Of a stretch of 64,000 nucleotides of DNA, positions 50,061-58,149 are shown in pieces. Position 1 is the stretch's first letter. The number at the start of each line of letters is the position of its first letter. The stretch spans positions 1,984,001-2,048,000 of the forward strand of contig OY787533.1 of the NCBI GenBank assembly GCA_963678925.1, written 5' to 3'. The stretch comes from G963665925 sp963678925. GTDB lineage: Bacteria > Bacillota > Clostridia > Peptostreptococcales > Acidaminobacteraceae. The translations under genes and the position numbers were made by a program. The notes beneath the pieces were generated by a model. It did not search any database, was not told the DNA's origin, and saw only the letters and a list, made by a program, of their open reading frames with translations.

Positions 50061-50121
50061 AAAGGGTGGTTATGAAATTGATTTTATGCATTTAAAGTCA
50101 TTTTCATAACTGCCCTTTTTT
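50061..50121 (+). terminator. Terminator after the ArsR-rhodanese gene
   Basis: AAAGGGTGGTTATGAAA (50061-50077) pairs with TTTCATAACTGCCCTTT (from 50102) apart from a two-base mismatch, over a 24-base loop, and ends in six T residues. Confidence 0.8.
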
Positions 50122-50193
50122 CGAAATTTTTTACATTGAAATATGATATTATCGATAGCAAGAGAGTTCAAAAAATGGAATCGGGGGAGCGCG

Positions 50194-51570
50194 ATGCATA
50201 ATACAAAACTTGAAATCGGAAATATCAGCAGATTGATACTGGATGCACTCTATGACGGTGTTCTGATTATCGATGCCCAGTCAGTTGTGCAGTATGTGAA
50301 CCCTTCCTATACGCGGATTACGGGTGTCACCTATGAAGAAATTGTCGGAAGAGACCTGCTTGAGGTCAGACCCGGTGCCAGACTTCAGGGAGTTCTCAAG
50401 ACCGGCGAACGGATTTTGAGGGCAAGACGCCGTGAGGACGGTGCCGAATACGTGGTAAACATGGTTCCGGTTAAGGACGAAGGGGAAATTGTCGGTGGCA
50501 TTTCTCTTTTAAAGGCGATTGATGATGCTGTCGAGCTTACGAAGACCATCAGCCATTACAAGCAGGAGTTTGCCAGTATGCGCAACCGCTTCAATGCCAT
50601 TCAAAAGGCAAAATATACTTTTGACAGCATTGTCTCGGTTGACGCGGCAAGTATTGAAGTCAAAAATCTCGCACGCCGTATAGCCAAGAAGGACGTCTCT
50701 GTGCTGATTACAGGGGAGAGCGGTACAGGAAAAGAGCTGTTTGCTCAGGCCATACACAATGAGTCAAATCGAAAAAATGGGCCCTTTATTGCAGTGAACT
50801 GTGCGGCAATCAATCCCACCCTGCTTGAAAGTGAACTTTTTGGTCATGTCGATGGCGCATTTACAGGTGCCGTGAAGGGTGGCAAGACGGGCCTTTTTGA
50901 AGCCGCTGACCATGGCACTATTTTTCTGGATGAAATATCGGAGATGGATTACAGCCTTCAATCAAAACTACTGCGCACACTACAAGAAAGCACGGTCCGT
51001 CGTGTCGGCGCCGTGGAGGAAAAGTCCATTGATGTGCGGGTTATTGTCGCATCGAATAAAAATTTGGAGCACATGGTTCTTGAAGGTACTTTTCGTGAAG
51101 ATTTTTACTACCGTCTGGCTGTGTTTCCGCTTGAAATCCTGCCGCTCAGAGAGCGCAGGGGGGATATATTCCCCATTGTTCGCATGCTGCTGAACAATAA
51201 GGAGAATGACATCCAGCGCAGGATTGACGTTTCAGAAGATGCCACATTTGCCTTCGAGTCCTACGATTGGCCCGGAAATGTGCGTGAGCTTCGAAATGCT
51301 GTGGAATTCGCCTATAATATGATGCCGGATTCATGCATAGAGCTGGATCATTTGCCGGTCAAGGTACGTTCGAAGTATTTTCAAGAGAAAAAGGGGCGTT
51401 TTTCAATCGACAAACTGTCGAGCATAACACGACGTGCTGAAAGAAATGCAATTCAAGAGGCACTGAATGTGTTTGGACATGATATCGAGGGTAAAAAAAA
51501 GGCAGCGAAGGCGCTCGGAATATCCTTGGCGACCTTATACAATAAAATGAAGGCATCTGAGTTAGAATAA
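50194..51570 (+). CDS. Sigma54-dependent activator with PAS domain (second locus)
   Basis: A 458-residue enhancer-binding protein: PAS domain (about 12-120), AAA+ with Walker A GESGTGKE (near 173-180), GAFTGA (near 221-226), TIFLDEISEM, and a C-terminal Fis-type helix-turn-helix (KKAAKALGISLATLYNKM). The ATG at 50194 follows GGGGGAG; an in-frame start at 50143 lacks a ribosome site. The next operon, 240 bp away, has a -24/-12 promoter and three copies of an 18-bp dyad, the evident target. The PAS ligand is unknown but probably relates to the substrate of the CitMHS/AtuA-like operon. Confidence 0.93.
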   Translation: MHNTKLEIGNISRLILDALYDGVLIIDAQSVVQYVNPSYTRITGVTYEEIVGRDLLEVRPGARLQGVLKTGERILRARRREDGAEYVVNMVPVKDEGEIVGGISLLKAIDDAVELTKTISHYKQEFASMRNRFNAIQKAKYTFDSIVSVDAASIEVKNLARRIAKKDVSVLITGESGTGKELFAQAIHNESNRKNGPFIAVNCAAINPTLLESELFGHVDGAFTGAVKGGKTGLFEAADHGTIFLDEISEMDYSLQSKLLRTLQESTVRRVGAVEEKSIDVRVIVASNKNLEHMVLEGTFREDFYYRLAVFPLEILPLRERRGDIFPIVRMLLNNKENDIQRRIDVSEDATFAFESYDWPGNVRELRNAVEFAYNMMPDSCIELDHLPVKVRSKYFQEKKGRFSIDKLSSITRRAERNAIQEALNVFGHDIEGKKKAAKALGISLATLYNKMKASELE

Positions 51571-51606
51571 AAAGCGCGAGTTTCTAAAAAATTAGAAACT
51601 CGCTTT
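51571..51606 (+). terminator. Terminator of the activator gene, containing activator dyad copy 1
   Basis: AAAGCGCGAGTTTCTA pairs with TAGAAACTCGCTTTT apart from one bulged base, directly after the stop codon. The core TTTCTA-N6-TAGAAA (51581-51598) is the same 18-bp dyad as at 51611 and 51692. It thus seems to be both an RNA terminator and a DNA-binding site. Confidence 0.75.
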
Positions 51607-51610
51607 TCTA

Positions 51611-51628
51611 TTTCTAGAATTTTAGAAA
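51611..51628. promoter_or_regulatory. Activator dyad TTTCTA-N6-TAGAAA, copy 2
   Basis: A perfect 6-bp inverted repeat with GAATTT as spacer, 30 bp from copy 1 centre to centre (about three helical turns) and about 120 bp upstream of the -24/-12 promoter. Confidence 0.78.
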
Positions 51629-51691
51629 TCGGCATTTAGGAAAGCGTTTCTCAGGGTTTTCGTGGACAAAATGGGACTTTTGGAAAATGCA

Positions 51692-51709
51692 TTTCTAAAA
51701 TTTTAGAAA
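51692..51709. promoter_or_regulatory. Activator dyad TTTCTA-N6-TAGAAA, copy 3
   Basis: A perfect inverted repeat with AAATTT as spacer, 81 bp from copy 2 and 38 bp before the -24/-12 element. Its nearness to the promoter suggests an autoregulatory or polymerase-excluding role as well as activation. Confidence 0.72.
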
Positions 51710-51747
51710 TACCAATAGGAAAAAGGCATAAAAACCGGGAAAAAAGT

Positions 51748-51763
51748 TGGCACGCAAGTTGCG
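51748..51763 (+). promoter_or_regulatory. Sigma54 (-24/-12) promoter of the CitMHS/AtuA-like operon
   Basis: TGGCACGCAAGTTGCG matches the consensus TGGCAC-N5-TTGC exactly and is followed by GTTAT. It lies 50 bp before the start codon at 51813, with AAGGAGGA as ribosome site. Confidence 0.9.
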
Positions 51764-51812
51764 TTATTAAGTTAACGAATGCATTCGATCATAATTTTTT
51801 AAGGAGGAATCT

Positions 51813-53105
51813 ATGTTAGCTCTATTAGGATTTTTAACAATTATTTTGCTTTTGGCGGTTGTAATGACAAAGAAGGCATCGCCTGTTGTAGCACTGATCG
51901 TTGTACCGGTGATCATGGCCATTCTTGGGGGATTTTCAGCTGAGGTCGCAGGATTTATGACAGACGGCATCAAGAAAATCGCACCAACGGGTGTTATGTT
52001 TATTTTCGCAATTCTATTCTTCGGAATTTTAACAGATGCAGGTACCTTTAAGCCGATCATCAATAAAATTCTGAGCATTGTAGGAAAAGACCCGGCGAAA
52101 ATTGCTGTGGGTACAGCAATTCTTGCCATGGTGGTTCATCTTGACGGTTCAGGCGCCGTTACCTTCCTGGTAACTGTTCCGGCCATGCTACCACTTTACG
52201 ATGCTCTAGGAATGAAGAGAACGACACTGGCAACAATCGTAGCACTTTCTGCAGGTACAATGAACATCCTGCCTTGGGGCGGACCAACACTGCGTGCCGC
52301 TTCGGCACTCAACGTCAATGTAACGGAGCTTTTCAACCCAATTCTTATTCCAGTGCTTTGCGGTCTGGCATTTGTTATTGGCGTTGCATACTTCCTGGGC
52401 AAAAAGGAACGTGCCCATGTCAATGAAATCGGGGATGATGTTTCACTGTCTTATGATGTGGATGAAGAGAAAAAGAATCTTGAGCGTCCTAAGCTGTTCG
52501 TGTTCAACATTCTATCAATCGTTGTGGCAATTGCGATTCTTATTAAGGGTATCCTGCCGCCGCACATTGTATTCATGCTGGCATTTACTGTAGCGCTTAT
52601 GGTCAACTATCCATCGGTTAAAGACCAGAGAGAGCGTGTTGACGCACATGCAAAAGCAGCACTTATGATGGCATCGATCCTGTTTGCAGCGGGTACCTTC
52701 ACGGGCATTCTAAAAGGAACAGGTATGATTACAGCTATGGCAGAGGTTGCAGTAGCAGCTATTCCAGCATCTCTTGGTGCGAGACTGCCGCTTATTACAG
52801 GCCTGATTTCCATGCCGGCCAGTCTTCTGTTTGACCCGGATTCATTCTACTTCGGTGTTCTTCCGGTACTGTCATCTACAGCGGGTCAATTTGGCGTAGA
52901 TGCCCTAAACGTTGGTCGTGCGGCAATACTGGGCCAAATGACAACAGGCTTCCCTGTAAGTCCACTTACAGGTTCCACATTCCTGCTGATTGGTCTTACG
53001 GGTGTAGACCTTGGCGACCATCAGAAGAAAACAATACCATTTGCGTTTGCAACAACGGTTGTCATGCTTGTTGTTTGCGTAATCATTGGTGTAATCAGCA
53101 TTTAA
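51813..53105 (+). CDS. CitMHS-family carboxylate transporter
   Basis: A 430-residue membrane protein with about 11-12 helices of the citrate-metal:proton symporter family. MFIFAILFFGILTDAGTF, VVHLDGSGAVTFLVTVPAML, TMNILPWGGPTLRAAS and LFDPDSFYFGVLPVL are typical segments. It probably imports a di- or tricarboxylate, possibly as a metal complex. It is the first gene behind a sigma54 promoter and is followed 16 bp later by an AtuA-like gene. No citrate lyase is nearby, so citrate is not a safe guess. Confidence 0.88.
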   Translation: MLALLGFLTIILLLAVVMTKKASPVVALIVVPVIMAILGGFSAEVAGFMTDGIKKIAPTGVMFIFAILFFGILTDAGTFKPIINKILSIVGKDPAKIAVGTAILAMVVHLDGSGAVTFLVTVPAMLPLYDALGMKRTTLATIVALSAGTMNILPWGGPTLRAASALNVNVTELFNPILIPVLCGLAFVIGVAYFLGKKERAHVNEIGDDVSLSYDVDEEKKNLERPKLFVFNILSIVVAIAILIKGILPPHIVFMLAFTVALMVNYPSVKDQRERVDAHAKAALMMASILFAAGTFTGILKGTGMITAMAEVAVAAIPASLGARLPLITGLISMPASLLFDPDSFYFGVLPVLSSTAGQFGVDALNVGRAAILGQMTTGFPVSPLTGSTFLLIGLTGVDLGDHQKKTIPFAFATTVVMLVVCVIIGVISI

Positions 53106-53121
53106 GATTGAGGAGTTTACA

Positions 53122-54468
53122 ATGAAAAAAGTAAGAATTGGAAGTGGCGCGGGCTACTCTGGTGACAGGGTGGAACCGTCAATAGAATTGATTAAAAAGG
53201 GCAATCTGGACTACATTTCATATGAGTGTCTTGCAGAAAGAACCATTGCAATTGCACAGCAGAGCAAGCTGGCCGACCCAACAAAGGGGTATGACGGGCT
53301 TCTTGAATACCGTATGGAGAGAGCCCTGCCCGTGGCATATGAGAACAAAGTGAAGATAATTACGAATATGGGTGCTGCCAATCCGATTGCAGCGGCTAAA
53401 TCCGTGCAGAAAATTGCAAATGACCTGGGACTTAAGGGTATGAAAATTGCCGCAGTTACAGGCGATGACGTTTTCGAAAAAATGGATGACCTCAAGGATA
53501 TTGTCGTATGGGAAACAGGCAAGCCACTGGAAGCCTTGGACGGCGAAGTTGTTTCGGCAAATGCCTACCTGGGTGTAAAGGGTATTTTGGAGGCGCTTGA
53601 AAAGGGTGCTGATGTGGTGATCACTGGCCGTGTTTCTGACCCTGCCCTATTCCTAGCACCACTGATTCATGAGTTTGGCTGGGCCATGGATGACTATGAA
53701 AAGCTTGGTCGCGGCACGCTTGTAGGTCACCTTCTTGAGTGCGGTGGACAGGTAACGGGCGGCTATTATGCAGATCCGAGTGTGAAGGATGTTCCAGAGC
53801 CTTGGAATATCGGCTTCCCCATTGCAGAGGTGGACGTCGAGGGAAATCTGATTCTGACAAAGCTTGAAGACACAGGCGGGGTTTTGACACCAGATACCTG
53901 CAAGGAGCAAATGATTTATGAAATTCACGACCCGGCGAATTATATCACGCCGGACTGTGTCGCTGATTTTTCTAAGGTGAGCTTTACCCAGATCGCTAAG
54001 GATACAGTTGCTGTAAAAGGCGGCTCCGGCAAAGCGGAGACAGACACATTCAAGGTGAGCGTTGGGTACAAGGACTGCTTCATCGGTGAAGGTGAAATGA
54101 GCTATGGTGGACCAAACTGCCTTAAGCGTGCGGAACTTGCCCTTGAAATTGTCAAGCATAGACTGGCCCTTGTCGGTGTTGAATATGATGAAATCAAGTA
54201 TGACATGATTGGCGTCAATTCTCTATTTCCTGAAGCGGCAGTGGATTACAGCGCTGAACCGAATGAAGTGCGCGTCCGTGTCGCAGCACGTACGAAAACG
54301 CGGGGTCAGGCTGTCATGATCGGCAATGAAGTTGAGACACTTTATACCAATGGTCCTGCAGGAGGCGGCGGGGCATCTAAGAAGGTGTCGGAAATCGTAT
54401 CTGTTGCATCGCTCCTTATTCCAAAGGATAGTGTTCAGGTCAATGTGACTGTTTTGGAGGTGGAGTAA
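53122..54468 (+). CDS. AtuA-like protein (DUF1446), large part
   Basis: A 448-residue protein of the DUF1446/acyclic terpene utilisation AtuA family. The N-terminus VRIGSGAGYSGDRVEPSIEL, then YISYECLAERTIAIAQ, ITNMGAANPIAAAKSV, DVVITGRVSDPALFLAPL and ECGGQVTGGYYADP are characteristic. In Pseudomonas, AtuA is needed for citronellol/geranyl-CoA use, but its reaction is undefined. The final domain of longer AtuA proteins is encoded by the next, overlapping gene. With a carboxylate transporter in front, a catabolic role on an acid or its CoA ester is likely. Confidence 0.82.
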   Translation: MKKVRIGSGAGYSGDRVEPSIELIKKGNLDYISYECLAERTIAIAQQSKLADPTKGYDGLLEYRMERALPVAYENKVKIITNMGAANPIAAAKSVQKIANDLGLKGMKIAAVTGDDVFEKMDDLKDIVVWETGKPLEALDGEVVSANAYLGVKGILEALEKGADVVITGRVSDPALFLAPLIHEFGWAMDDYEKLGRGTLVGHLLECGGQVTGGYYADPSVKDVPEPWNIGFPIAEVDVEGNLILTKLEDTGGVLTPDTCKEQMIYEIHDPANYITPDCVADFSKVSFTQIAKDTVAVKGGSGKAETDTFKVSVGYKDCFIGEGEMSYGGPNCLKRAELALEIVKHRLALVGVEYDEIKYDMIGVNSLFPEAAVDYSAEPNEVRVRVAARTKTRGQAVMIGNEVETLYTNGPAGGGGASKKVSEIVSVASLLIPKDSVQVNVTVLEVE

Positions 54469-54767
54469 TGAAACTTTGGGAAATTGCACATTCAAGAACG
54501 GGTGATAAGGGGAATATTTCTAATCTATCCCTCATTCCATACGACAGCGGCAACTATGCGCTCATTAAGGAAAAAATCACAGCCGAGGTTGTCAAAGAAC
54601 ATTTCAAGGGAATCGTAAAGGGCGAGGTTACGCGTTACGAGCTTCCTGAAATTGGTGCTTTCAACTTCGTGATGCAGGCGGCCCTTGGTGGCGGTGTAAC
54701 AAGATCTCTTGCTCAGGACAAGCACGGCAAGAGTCTCAGTGCGTATCTGCTTGATATAGAAATCTAA
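54468..54767 (+). CDS. AtuA-associated small domain protein
   Basis: A 99-residue protein beginning LWEIAHSRTGDKGNISNLSL and ending FVMQAALGGGVTRSLAQDKH, which matches the C-terminal alpha/beta domain fused to AtuA in other bacteria. The ATG shares one base with the TAA of the large gene (TAATG), so the two are made together and probably form one complex. HSRTGDKGN is the most conserved stretch and may be catalytic or structural. Confidence 0.8.
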   Translation: MKLWEIAHSRTGDKGNISNLSLIPYDSGNYALIKEKITAEVVKEHFKGIVKGEVTRYELPEIGAFNFVMQAALGGGVTRSLAQDKHGKSLSAYLLDIEI

Positions 54768-54786
54768 TCATATTGGCTATGGTTTT

Positions 54787-54816
54787 AAGAGGCTGTTCCT
54801 TGGAACAGCCTCTTTT
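54787..54816 (+). terminator. Terminator of the CitMHS/AtuA-like operon
   Basis: AAGAGGCTGTTCC and GGAACAGCCTCTT form a perfect 13-bp stem over a two-base TT loop, followed by TTCTG. Confidence 0.88.
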
Positions 54817-55404
54817 CTGTGCAAAAAAAAGAGAGCGTATGGTCCTCTAAAGGAATACTTTGAAATGCATGAAAACACTATAATACTTCGAAATTTGAAT
54901 AGAAGCAGGTCCTGGGGATAAAAGTTGTAAATATTCAGAAATATCAAATTGTGAATTACAAAATTGAAATAATATAGACTTTGTCACATTTGTAAAGAAT
55001 CTGTAAAAGCAGATAAATCTACTTATTTCAATAAGTATGGCGTTTTGGATAAAAATAAGAACGCGACGTGCTCTTAAAATATTAATTTTAGATACGTATT
55101 TTTATTAAAAATGTTACATAATGATTAATTATAATTAAGAACTCCGAAAAGCCTTGAAAATAGTGGGATAGAGGTGCAGGAAAACGATTCGCCAGCGAGT
55201 TGCTGTTGCATTTGCAGCCTCCAATCCGTAATATGGATTTCAGCGAGGGAGTCGTCTGTTCGAATTGTTTGAAAATTCGCTGGATTGCGATTCGGTAATT
55301 TATTTAGGCAGTTTGATAGACAATAGCTCCGAATGTTAACTGAGTGTTGAACGGGCCCGAAACAACATGATGTGAACTTATATGCTTGAGGAGGAGAGTA
55401 CAAC
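54817..55404 (+). other. A/T-rich spacer and structured leader before the peptide ABC operon
   Basis: Of this 588-bp gap the first 320 bp are very A/T-rich, with a weak promoter-like pair (TTGTGA at 54949, TATAGA at 54973, 18-bp spacer). From about 55158 the sequence becomes G/C-richer and can fold. CCAGCGA (55192-55198) pairs with TCGCTGG (55277-55283), extended by CGATTCGC/GCGATTCG with one mismatch. Inside are AATCC/GGATT (55223-55239) and an alternative GAGGTGCA (55171)/TGCAGCCTC (55213). It reaches to within about 110 bases of the binding-protein start. I do not match it to a known riboswitch class. Confidence 0.4.
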
Positions 55405-56952
55405 ATGTTTAACAAGAAAATAGCGACAATCCTGTCGATGGTGCTGGTTCTTGCACTTTCTCTTACAGGATGCGGGGGATCCGGTTCTAACACGGCATCA
55501 GCTGCAGGCGATGCTTCAGAAGTTAAGGACACGATCATCATTGCACAGGGTGCAGATGCAAAATCTCTGGATCCACATGCTACAAACGACCAACCGTCAT
55601 CACGTGTTGCAAAGCAGATCTACAGCCGTCTGGTTGAGATGAACGAGGAAATGGAAATCGTTCCTGGTCTTGCTGAGTCATGGACATATGTTGATGATAC
55701 AACAGTAGAATTCAAGCTGCGTCAAGGCGTTCTATTCCACAATGGAGAAGAGCTGAAAGCGTCTGACGTCAAGTTTACCCTAGATAGAATGATGGCGTCT
55801 AAGAAAGTCGCACACATCATTGAAGCTGTAACAGGCGTTGAAGTAATCGACGATTACACTGTACAGGTTATGACAGCAGAGCCATTTGGTCCGCTTCTAT
55901 CACACCTGAGCCATACAGCAGCATCAATCCTGAATGAAACAGCAGTAACTGAAGCTGGCGACGACTACGGTCAAAGTCCAGTGGGTACTGGCCCATACAA
56001 GTTTGTCTCTTGGACTGCAGGTGACAAAATCACACTTGAAAGCTTTGCTGACTACTTTGAAGGTGAAGCAGCAATCAAGAATGTTGTATTTAGAAACATC
56101 ACTGAAGGTACAAACAGAACAATCGGTCTTGAGACTGGCGAAATCGACGTTGCTTATGACATCGAGCCAATCGACAAGCAACGTGTTGCAGACCATGAGA
56201 ACCTGCAGCTGGTAGAGTCTCCATCCCTTTCATACGCTTACATAGGTATCAACACAACTAAAGGCCCTCTAGCGGACGTAAACGTTCGTAAGGCCATCAA
56301 CCTTGCAATTGATGTACCGACAATCATTGACGTTGTTCTTGAAGGCGCAGGCGAAGTTGCAAACGCACCTATCGGACCACGTGTATTCGGTCACAATGCA
56401 GATGTTGACGCTTACGGTTACGACGTAGAGGCTTCTAAGGCCCTTCTTGCTGAAGCTGGATACGCTGATGGTTTCGATACGACAATCTGGACAAACGACA
56501 ACCCAGTTCGTATGCAAATCGCTCAAATCGTACAGGCACAACTTGCTGAAGTTGGCGTTAACGTAACAATCGAGCCGCTTGAGTGGGGTTCATATCTTGA
56601 AAGAACGGCAAAAGGCGAGCATGACATGTTCATCCTTGGCTGGACAACTGTAACAGCTGACGCTGACTACGGTCTATATGCACTGTTCCACTCGTCACAG
56701 CACGGTGGCGCAGGTAATCGTGACTTCTACACGAACGAAGAAGTTGACCAGCTGCTTGAAGAAGGCCGTATGGCAACAGACCCAGAAGCACGTAAGGCAG
56801 CTTACGCTCAGGCACAGGAAATCATCGTTTCTGAAGCGCCAGACGTAATGCTTTACTACGGCACACAAAACATTGGTGCGCAGAAGAACGTTAAGGGCTT
56901 CAAGCTGCATCCGGCTGGCCACCACAGCGTTTACAACGTATCTTTCGAATAA
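55405..56952 (+). CDS. Peptide ABC transporter substrate-binding lipoprotein (DppA/OppA family)
   Basis: A 515-residue family 5 binding protein. It has a lipoprotein signal (SMVLVLALSLTGCGG, modified Cys near residue 23) and should be anchored outside the membrane. SLDPHATNDQPSSRVAKQIY, TVEFKLRQGVLFHNGE and the late AIDVPTIIDVV segment fit peptide or nickel/peptide binding proteins. AGGAGGAG precedes the ATG. It is the first of five genes for a complete importer; the hairpin after it may raise its level relative to the permeases. The ligand is probably a di- or oligopeptide. Confidence 0.92.
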   Translation: MFNKKIATILSMVLVLALSLTGCGGSGSNTASAAGDASEVKDTIIIAQGADAKSLDPHATNDQPSSRVAKQIYSRLVEMNEEMEIVPGLAESWTYVDDTTVEFKLRQGVLFHNGEELKASDVKFTLDRMMASKKVAHIIEAVTGVEVIDDYTVQVMTAEPFGPLLSHLSHTAASILNETAVTEAGDDYGQSPVGTGPYKFVSWTAGDKITLESFADYFEGEAAIKNVVFRNITEGTNRTIGLETGEIDVAYDIEPIDKQRVADHENLQLVESPSLSYAYIGINTTKGPLADVNVRKAINLAIDVPTIIDVVLEGAGEVANAPIGPRVFGHNADVDAYGYDVEASKALLAEAGYADGFDTTIWTNDNPVRMQIAQIVQAQLAEVGVNVTIEPLEWGSYLERTAKGEHDMFILGWTTVTADADYGLYALFHSSQHGGAGNRDFYTNEEVDQLLEEGRMATDPEARKAAYAQAQEIIVSEAPDVMLYYGTQNIGAQKNVKGFKLHPAGHHSVYNVSFE

Positions 56953-56996
56953 TCGGACAGTCGGCAATTTGCCGCTAAATGAAAAATCAAGGGCAT

Positions 56997-57067
56997 AAGC
57001 CCTGACATAAGACTTTAAATCAAAAGTGAGACCTTAACCGGGTCTCACTTTTGGGGTCTTAGGGCTT
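56997..57067 (+). other. Nested stem-loop between binding protein and permease genes
   Basis: AAGCCCT/AGGGCTT forms an outer stem, AAGAC/GTCTT a middle stem, and AAAAGTGAGACC (57022-57033)/GGTCTCACTTTT (57041-57052) a perfect 12-bp inner stem. No T tract follows. Such hairpins often protect the binding-protein mRNA or attenuate transcription into the permeases. Confidence 0.6.
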
Positions 57068-57198
57068 GTTAAGTAAAAGTAAAAACTATTACGAGCTGTT
57101 CAAAATATTATAAAGCTTGTGTAATGATAAAATTCAGCGTGTTTGCACCGGCAAGGTGCCAAACATATTCCTTTAAAGACTAGAGAGGGAGGAAATCC

Positions 57199-58125
57199 AT
57201 GCTAAAGTACATTGGCAGACGTCTTCTTATGCTGATTCCTGTTCTTCTGGGTGTTACATTCATCGTATTTTCGATCATGTACATGACACCAGGTGACCCG
57301 GCGCAGCTTATCCTGGGAGAATCCGCACCGCCGGAAGCAGTTGCGGAACTGAGAACTGATATGGGACTGGACGATCCGTTTATCGTTCAGTACGGACGCT
57401 TCATCAAAAATGCCGTTCAAGGTGATTTCGGCAAATCGTATACGACTAAAAGAGATGTGTTCAGTGAAATCTTTGCACGTTTCCCTAATACACTTAAGCT
57501 TGCAGGCGTGGGTGTGGCACTTGCCATTGCCATTGGTATTCCTGTCGGTATTATTTCTGCGACGCGGCAGTATTCCTTCATTGACAGTGCCAGTATGATT
57601 GGTGCCCTGCTCGGGGTTTCCATGCCGAACTTCTGGTTGGGTCTGATGATGATCCTGCTCTTCTCCGTAAATCTGGGCTGGCTGCCATCATCGGGTTCTG
57701 AAACGATGAAGCATATTATCCTGCCTGCGATTACGCTGGGAACAGGTTCTGCGGCAATCATTACCCGTATGACACGTTCGTCCATGCTTGAAGTTATCCG
57801 TCAGGACTATATCCGTACGGCACGTGCCAAGGGTGTGGCGGAAAAGAAGGTTATCAACAAGCATGCGCTTAAAAATGCACTTATTCCAGTTATCACAGTT
57901 GTAGGTCTTCAGTTCGGATACCTTCTTGGCGGTGCAGTTCTGACTGAAACGGTCTTCTCATGGCCTGGTGTCGGTCGTCTGCTCGTTGAGGCGATTCGTC
58001 AGAAGGACACACCGACAGTACTTGCATCGGTTGTATTCATGGCAACGACATTCAGCTTTGTAAACCTACTTGTAGACGTTCTATACGCTTATGTAGACCC
58101 GCGTATCAAGTCACAGTACCAGTAA
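57199..58125 (+). CDS. Peptide ABC transporter permease (DppB/OppB family)
   Basis: A 308-residue permease with six helices. IGRRLLMLIPVLLGVTFIVF and MTPGDPAQLILGE at the N-terminus, and the EAA loop VIRQDYIRTARAKGVAEKKV that contacts the ATPases, are diagnostic. GGGAGG precedes the ATG. It pairs with the next gene to form the membrane channel. Confidence 0.95.
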   Translation: MLKYIGRRLLMLIPVLLGVTFIVFSIMYMTPGDPAQLILGESAPPEAVAELRTDMGLDDPFIVQYGRFIKNAVQGDFGKSYTTKRDVFSEIFARFPNTLKLAGVGVALAIAIGIPVGIISATRQYSFIDSASMIGALLGVSMPNFWLGLMMILLFSVNLGWLPSSGSETMKHIILPAITLGTGSAAIITRMTRSSMLEVIRQDYIRTARAKGVAEKKVINKHALKNALIPVITVVGLQFGYLLGGAVLTETVFSWPGVGRLLVEAIRQKDTPTVLASVVFMATTFSFVNLLVDVLYAYVDPRIKSQYQ

Positions 58126-58149
58126 TCTGAAGCAGAGGAGGAAGCAAAC

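Noticed and set aside
55166..55225. Possible lysine riboswitch (GATAGAGGTGC resembles its 5' strand)
   Set aside because: The other conserved blocks (AGTA, GCCGAAG and a closing GAGCTATC strand) are missing, so the match is only to one short segment.
55125..55541. Minus-strand 138-codon open frame over the dpp leader and dppA start
   Set aside because: It overlaps the signal peptide region of the binding protein, has no ribosome site, and no recognisable domain.
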